A stretch of 64,000 bases of DNA from an uncultured bacterium (lineage in GTDB: Bacteria > Bacteroidota > Bacteroidia > Bacteroidales > Bacteroidaceae): assembly GCA_946546825.1 (NCBI GenBank), contig CAMNOK010000002.1, positions 1 to 64,000 of the forward strand. Reading direction: 5' to 3'. The position numbers and the translations under genes are program-made. This document shows, piece after piece, positions 58,448 through 64,000 of the stretch. The notes beneath the pieces are model-generated. The model ran no database searches. It worked only from the letters and a program-made list of their open reading frames with translations, and was not told where the DNA came from. The number at the start of each line of letters is the position of its first letter. The first letter of the stretch is position 1.

Positions 58448-60928
58448 TTATGCTTGTTCTCTAAACTTGGCCAGAATGTTGTTTAGTGTGTTCTCGTCGG
58501 CAACAAGGACATCGCGTGGCTTGGCACCATTCGACTGTCCGACGATACCTGCGGCTTCCAGCTGATCCATGAGTCGCCCTGCTCGGTTGTAGCCGATAGA
58601 GAAACGGCGCTGTATCATACTGGTTGAACCTTGTTGAGTCGTGACAATGGCGTGAGCGGCTTCCTCAAAGAATGGGTCAAGGGAATGGCTGTCCACGTTA
58701 CCTGTACCACCTGTACCATTTTCTTCTATTGCGGGTTCGGGTAGTTCCATGGGTTCAACCGGTCCGGGCTGCTCTTGGATGAACTTGTTGATGCGTTCTA
58801 CTTCTGGCGTGTCAACAAAAGCACACTGCACACGTACGGGATCATTGCCTACAAGGATGAGCATGTCACCACGACCAACCAACTGGTCTGCACCTTTCTG
58901 GTCGAGAATGGTGCGAGAGTCTATCTGTGAACTTACGCGGAATGCTATACGTCCTGGGAAGTTTGCCTTGATGGTTCCAGTGATGATGTTGGTAGTCGGT
59001 CGTTGAGTGGCAATAATCATGTGAATACCGACGGCACGGGCCAGCTGCGCAATACGGGCAATCGGCAACTCGATTTCCTTGCCTGCTGTCATGATGAGGT
59101 CACCAAACTCATCAATGACAACCACGATGTAAGGCATATAGGCGTGACCGTCTGTCAACTTGAGCTTGCGGTTAATAAACTTCTCGTTATACTCTTTCAC
59201 ATTTCTGGCTCCTGCCAATTTCAACAGATCGTATCGGGTGTCCATAAGCTTGCAGAGAGAATTGAGCGTGCGTACAACCTTTGTTACGTCTGTGATAATG
59301 GGCTCTTCTTCGTTTTCTGGCAATGTCGCCATAAAGTGGTTGACCAAAGGCGAATAGATGCTAAACTCCACTTTCTTTGGGTCAACAAGCACCAGCTTCA
59401 GTTCGTTCGGATGTTTCTTGTAAAGTAGTGAGGTGATAATGGCATTCAAACCGACAGACTTACCTTGACCGGTTGCACCTGCCACCAGCAGATGGGGTAT
59501 CTTAGCCAAGTCAGCCATATACACATCGTTGGTAATGGTCTTTCCCAAGGCGATAGGCAGGTCCATCTTTGTTTCCTGGAATTTCTTTGAGTTCAGAATA
59601 CTCTCCATGGAGACAATGTTTGGCTTCTTGTTTGGGACCTCAATACCGATGGTTCCCTTACCAGGCATGGGTGCAATGATGCGAATACCTAATGCAGCCA
59701 GGTTCAAGGCGATGTCGGCCTCCAGATTCTTTATCCTTGAAATTCGAACACCTTCGGCTGGTGTGATTTCGTAAAGTGTGATAGTAGGGCCAACGGTGGC
59801 TTTGATTTCGCGGATGGCTACGCCGAAACTATTCAGCACTTCAATGATTCGGTTGTTGTTGGAACGCACTTCAACCATATCAACCTCAGGGGTGTCACTG
59901 TTATCATATTTTTTCAATAAATCAAGGGTCGGGAACTTGTATTTAAGGAATGGTTCGCGCGGATTGATGGGACTCTTAAGCAATTCTTCATCACTGACAG
60001 TTTTGCCAGTGGCGGCCTCGTCTGAGGGAGCTATTTCCACGGTTAGTTCTCCTGCGTGAAGATTATTTGTTATAGTGTTGGGCTTTTTTTCAGTCTTCTT
60101 GTTATTTGGCTCAGATTCGGTTTTAAACTCGGTCAAGTCAATGACTGTAGGAGCTTCTTCTTGTTTGGACTTAGGTGTCGGGTCAAAATCGGAGGAATCA
60201 TGGGCACCTGTCAATGTGTCATCTGTTATTTCAGCTTCTTCGTTATAGGGCTCTTCTTTTTTTGCCATGGCATTGGTGATGGTAAATTTTGTCTTGCTCA
60301 TGAGATGCCCCAGTGGGTTAAGAGACTTGCGTATATAGGTAATGGTTTCTGCACTGATAAAGGTGAGAAAACTAAGTGCAATGATAATCAATACAAGCGT
60401 GAGTCCTGGGGCGCCGATGAGATTTTCAAGCTGCTGGACACAGAAAAGTCCGTGGTTACCTCCTGCGTTGAATATCTGTTCACCCATGATGGGTGCGAGA
60501 AACTTTGCAAAGGTTACAGAACACCACAGCATGACGACGGCTAAACTAAAAAACCATTTCCATAAATTTACCGAATAAACCTTCATGAGTTTCAATCCTA
60601 CAAGAATGAAGAAGATGGGAATGAAGAAGGCAGCATAGCCGAAGTTTATGGTAATGAGCGAATAGGAAATGAGTGCTCCGATGGAACCGCAATAGTTGGT
60701 AAACTTGCGGTCAGAGTTTAGCCAGTCACCCGGACGCATGTCTTCAAGTATGCTTTGATCGGCCTGGCCTGTTGTTAGATACGATGACATCGCTATTATC
60801 ACATAGATGGCCATCAACACCAGTAGTGCTCCTAACAGAAAATCAGTGGTTTCATTGCTAAATATATTTTTGAATCCTACGACATCGTTGATACCTTTGG
60901 ACTTCTGTTTCATATTTTTCTTTACCAT
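58448..60928 (-). CDS. ftsK: DNA translocase FtsK
   Basis: 826 aa; N-terminal TMs; LLVAGATGQGKSVGLN; C-terminal gamma domain SMIQRRFSIGYNRAGRLMDQLEAAGIVG. Confidence 0.95.
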   Translation of the reverse strand: MVKKNMKQKSKGINDVVGFKNIFSNETTDFLLGALLVLMAIYVIIAMSSYLTTGQADQSILEDMRPGDWLNSDRKFTNYCGSIGALISYSLITINFGYAAFFIPIFFILVGLKLMKVYSVNLWKWFFSLAVVMLWCSVTFAKFLAPIMGEQIFNAGGNHGLFCVQQLENLIGAPGLTLVLIIIALSFLTFISAETITYIRKSLNPLGHLMSKTKFTITNAMAKKEEPYNEEAEITDDTLTGAHDSSDFDPTPKSKQEEAPTVIDLTEFKTESEPNNKKTEKKPNTITNNLHAGELTVEIAPSDEAATGKTVSDEELLKSPINPREPFLKYKFPTLDLLKKYDNSDTPEVDMVEVRSNNNRIIEVLNSFGVAIREIKATVGPTITLYEITPAEGVRISRIKNLEADIALNLAALGIRIIAPMPGKGTIGIEVPNKKPNIVSMESILNSKKFQETKMDLPIALGKTITNDVYMADLAKIPHLLVAGATGQGKSVGLNAIITSLLYKKHPNELKLVLVDPKKVEFSIYSPLVNHFMATLPENEEEPIITDVTKVVRTLNSLCKLMDTRYDLLKLAGARNVKEYNEKFINRKLKLTDGHAYMPYIVVVIDEFGDLIMTAGKEIELPIARIAQLARAVGIHMIIATQRPTTNIITGTIKANFPGRIAFRVSSQIDSRTILDQKGADQLVGRGDMLILVGNDPVRVQCAFVDTPEVERINKFIQEQPGPVEPMELPEPAIEENGTGGTGNVDSHSLDPFFEEAAHAIVTTQQGSTSMIQRRFSIGYNRAGRLMDQLEAAGIVGQSNGAKPRDVLVADENTLNNILAKFREQA

Positions 60929-60955
60929 AAAAAGTACTTGTTGATGATTTTTAGT

Positions 60956-60964
60956 GCAAAAGTA
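60956..60964 (-). promoter_or_regulatory. -7 element TACTTTTGC (minus) for ftsK
   Basis: Plus-strand GCAAAAGTA. Confidence 0.45.
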
Positions 60965-61007
60965 GTTGAAAAAACTTATATTCGTTCATCTTTTCATACT
61001 TTTTTTC

Positions 61008-61016
61008 TAATTTTGC
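61008..61016 (+). promoter_or_regulatory. -7 element TAATTTTGC upstream of the 3'-5' exonuclease gene
   Basis: TAnnTTTGC match 24 nt before ATG 61040. Confidence 0.55.
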
Positions 61017-61039
61017 ACTTTGATTGCAAAAAATCAGTC

Positions 61040-61717
61040 ATGAAGAAAATTCTTTATAGTCAGTTTGATAAAGCTAAGATAGCAGAAATGCCCGTTGTAT
61101 CATTTCCCGGACGTATTGTGGTTATCCAGTCGGTTGGAGAGGCAGAACGGGCTGTCAGCTATCTGCTCTCGCAACCTATTTTGGGCGTTGATACAGAGAC
61201 TCGACCATCCTTCCGCCGAGGTGAGAGTCACAAGGTGTCACTATTGCAGGTTTCATCGAAAGAAATTTGCTTTCTGTTTCGTCTGAACATGATTGGAATC
61301 ACACCGGCTATCAAACAATTACTTGAAAATACAGAAGTGCCCATGATTGGCATTTCATGGCATGATGACATTTTATCCTTGAAACGGCGCGCTGCTTTTG
61401 TTCCAGGTAGATTTATCGATTTGCAGAACGTGGTTGGTGATATTGGAATCAAAGACATGAGTCTGCAGAAAATCTATGCCAACATTTTTCATAAGAAAAT
61501 AAGTAAGCGCCAGCGGCTAACCAACTGGGATGCCGATGTGCTCAATGATAAACAAAAACAATATGCTGCCATCGATGCATGGAGCTGTATCCAGCTATAT
61601 GAGGAGATTGAAAGACTGAAGCAAAATAATGAATTCGAACTTGTAGTGGTTCATATCCCAGAACCTTTGGTGATGCAAACAGAAACAAAATTGACGAATG
61701 AAAGCAATGATATATAA
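61040..61717 (+). CDS. 3'-5' exonuclease (RNase D-like DEDD)
   Basis: Start MKKILYSQFDKAKIAEM; LGVDTETRPSF, WDADVLNDKQKQYAAIDAW. Confidence 0.88.
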   Translation: MKKILYSQFDKAKIAEMPVVSFPGRIVVIQSVGEAERAVSYLLSQPILGVDTETRPSFRRGESHKVSLLQVSSKEICFLFRLNMIGITPAIKQLLENTEVPMIGISWHDDILSLKRRAAFVPGRFIDLQNVVGDIGIKDMSLQKIYANIFHKKISKRQRLTNWDADVLNDKQKQYAAIDAWSCIQLYEEIERLKQNNEFELVVVHIPEPLVMQTETKLTNESNDI

Positions 61718-62891
61718 AACTGTTTATTTGAAACATGGAAAGGAAGAATCGCTTAAACGCTTCCATCCATGGATTTTTTCAGGTGCCATCCATCACACTG
61801 ACTCTGATATTGAAGAAGGCGAGGTGGTGCGAGTGTTGACGGAAAGTGGCGAATTTATCGCTGTTGGACATTACCAAATAGGCTCTATCAGTGTACGTGT
61901 TCTGTCTTTTCACGACGTTGTTATCAATGACCAATTTTGGGAGAGCCGTCTGCAGTCCGCACTTAACGTACGCCTTTCTCTTGGACTCGCTGATAACGAG
62001 AATAATAACACCTATCGCCTGGTGCATGGTGAAGGCGACAACCTTCCTGGACTCGTTATTGACTGTTATGGTCCAACTGCCGTTATGCAAGCCCATAGTG
62101 TAGGTATGCATGTTGATCGAATGGCTGTCAGCAAGGCTCTGGAGAAGATAATGGGCCAGCGTATCAAACATATCTATTACAAGAGTGAAACGACCTTACC
62201 ATATATGGCAGGGTTAGGACAAGAAAATGCCTTCATCATGGGAGGAACTCAGGAGAATACGGCGATGGAAAATGGTCTGCGTTTCCATGTTGATTGGTTA
62301 CGAGGCCAGAAAACTGGGTTCTTTATCGATCAGCGAGAAAACCGTAGTCTGCTCGAAACTTATGCACATGGACGCAGCGTACTGAACATGTTTTGTTACA
62401 CGGGAGGCTTCTCCGTTTATGCCATGCGAGGTGGGGCAAGACTCGTTCATTCTGTTGATAGCAGTGCAAAGGCCATCGAGCTGACCAATCGTAACATCGA
62501 GATGAATTTCCCCGGCGACAGTCGTCATGAGGCATTCTGCGATGATGCCTTCAAATATCTTGATGCTAACGACCAAAAATATGACCTTATCATTCTCGAT
62601 CCACCTGCTTTTGCAAAGCATCGCGGAGCCTTGCACAACGCTCTGAAAGGGTACATTCGCCTAAATGTCAAAGGCTTTGAACGCATCCGGAAGGGTGGCA
62701 TCTTGTTTACGTTCAGTTGTTCTCAAGTTGTTACGAAAGACAACTTCCGTAATGCAGTGTTCACTGCTGCTGCACAAGCTGGCCGCAAGGTTCGCATCCT
62801 TCATCAGCTACATCAACCAGCAGACCATCCTATTAATATATATCATCCTGAGGGTGAGTATTTGAAAGGATTGGTACTGTATGTGGAGTGA
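61698..62891 (+). CDS. rlmI: Class I SAM-dependent rRNA methyltransferase (RlmI family)
   Basis: 397 aa; PUA-like N-terminus, QKTGFFIDQRENR, LNMFCYTGGFSVYA, LIILDPPAFAK. Confidence 0.9.
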   Translation: MKAMIYKTVYLKHGKEESLKRFHPWIFSGAIHHTDSDIEEGEVVRVLTESGEFIAVGHYQIGSISVRVLSFHDVVINDQFWESRLQSALNVRLSLGLADNENNNTYRLVHGEGDNLPGLVIDCYGPTAVMQAHSVGMHVDRMAVSKALEKIMGQRIKHIYYKSETTLPYMAGLGQENAFIMGGTQENTAMENGLRFHVDWLRGQKTGFFIDQRENRSLLETYAHGRSVLNMFCYTGGFSVYAMRGGARLVHSVDSSAKAIELTNRNIEMNFPGDSRHEAFCDDAFKYLDANDQKYDLIILDPPAFAKHRGALHNALKGYIRLNVKGFERIRKGGILFTFSCSQVVTKDNFRNAVFTAAAQAGRKVRILHQLHQPADHPINIYHPEGEYLKGLVLYVE

Positions 62892-62966
62892 ATTTCTAAT
62901 CCGAGAATACCTTGGAATTAATGGTATTCAGACGTTCTTGACTATAGAGAGATATTGAACTTGTGA

Positions 62967-64000
62967 ATGATGATTAAGAGAACGGACAACTTCGTCGCAA
63001 AAGTTGGTGACTATATTTGTCGTCATAAACTTCTGGAACTTCAGGGCCACTATTTGGTGGGCTTGTCTGGTGGGGCTGATAGTGTCGCTTTGCTTTTGGT
63101 GCTACAACGATTGGGCTATCGGGTAGAGGCTGTTCATTGTAATTTTCATTTGCGTGGCGACGAATCTAAGCGTGACGAAGAGTTTTGTGCATCATTTTGT
63201 GATCGACTCCAAGTTCCGTTTCATCGTGTCCATTTTGATACCCAAGCCTATGCAGAGTTGCACCATGAGAGTATAGAAACGGCAGCACGTAATCTTAGAT
63301 ATCGTTATTTTAATCGACTATGTGATGATATAGGAGCCGATGCCGTTTGTGTTGCTCATCATCGCGATGATCAAGTAGAAACGGTGCTCATGCATCTTGT
63401 CCGCGGCTCAGGTCTTGACGGTCTCATCGGGATGCAGCCTCGCAACGGCAAGATTATTCGACCATTGTTGGGAGTGACTCGGGAAGAAATCGAGAATTTT
63501 CTCGCTTCTCTTTGTGATGCGGTGACGGGTAAACGGGGCCAGCATTATGTTATAGATAGTACCAACCTACTGACAGACGCAGCTTTGCGCAATCGTTTTC
63601 GTTTAGAGGTGCTGCCACTGCTGCGTACCCTCAACCCGGGCGTTGATAAAGTTGTTGCCAACATGGCTGAAAGGTTAAGCGGTGTGAAGAAAATCTATGA
63701 CGTTGCGATAAAACACGAAACAGAGAATGCGAAGTGCAGTGATGGCTACGACATAGAGACTATCTGTCACTCGGAGGCACCGGAATGTTTACTTTATGAG
63801 ATATTGCAGAGATATAATTTCTCCTCTCAGCAGGTTCATCTCGTTTTTCCACAACTTAATGGAGTGTCTGGAAGACATTGGGAAAGTAGTTCTCATGTGG
63901 CAACCGTTAATCGTGGAAAACTGATTGTTTATCCGAAAAACGACCTCATTCAAACCAGCATGCCATCGATTGTTGTGAAGGAGCCCGGGCGATATGTCTT
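62967..64000 (+). CDS. tilS: tRNA(Ile)-lysidine synthase, truncated by window end
   Basis: Manual translation MMIKRTDNFVAKVGDYICRHKLLELQGHYLVGLSGGADSVALLLVLQ..., PP-loop SGGADS; runs off the window so absent from the ORF track. Confidence 0.92.
   Translation, partial: MMIKRTDNFVAKVGDYICRHKLLELQGHYLVGLSGGADSVALLLVLQRLGYRVEAVHCNFHLRGDESKRDEEFCASFCDRLQVPFHRVHFDTQAYAELHHESIETAARNLRYRYFNRLCDDIGADAVCVAHHRDDQVETVLMHLVRGSGLDGLIGMQPRNGKIIRPLLGVTREEIENFLASLCDAVTGKRGQHYVIDSTNLLTDAALRNRFRLEVLPLLRTLNPGVDKVVANMAERLSGVKKIYDVAIKHETENAKCSDGYDIETICHSEAPECLLYEILQRYNFSSQQVHLVFPQLNGVSGRHWESSSHVATVNRGKLIVYPKNDLIQTSMPSIVVKEPGRYV

Overview
The 64 kb window is chromosomal DNA from a Bacteroidota, most likely Prevotella-like. 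The evidence is repeated TAnnTTTG -7 promoter motifs, a short RpoD, DUF5686/DUF5687/DUF1573 proteins, and a fused FeoA-FeoB. About 40 protein-coding genes fill it. Most are housekeeping: a glmS/purF-like/carA/carB run, nth, uxaC and uxaB, feoB, ygiQ-like, pfp, prmA, hisB, a TamA/BamA-like OMP, an AspT-type transporter, an AddAB-like pair, rpoD, kdsB, ftsK, rlmI and partial tilS. I see no rRNA, tRNA, transposase or CRISPR array. The unexplained structure is intergenic: (1) a 22-bp tandem dyad array at the left edge (about 67-198) capped by a perfect inverted repeat; (2) a 22-23-bp periodic degenerate array of about 15 units filling the convergent gap at 43.86-44.2 kb, sharing an octamer and a dyad-N3-dyad design with the first; (3) an apparently complete orphan transcription unit (promoter, about 88 nt, intrinsic terminator) on the minus strand at 20008-20133; (4) a second orphan promoter-terminator unit at 38506-38642. 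All calls come from reading the sequence and supplied translations; no searches were run.
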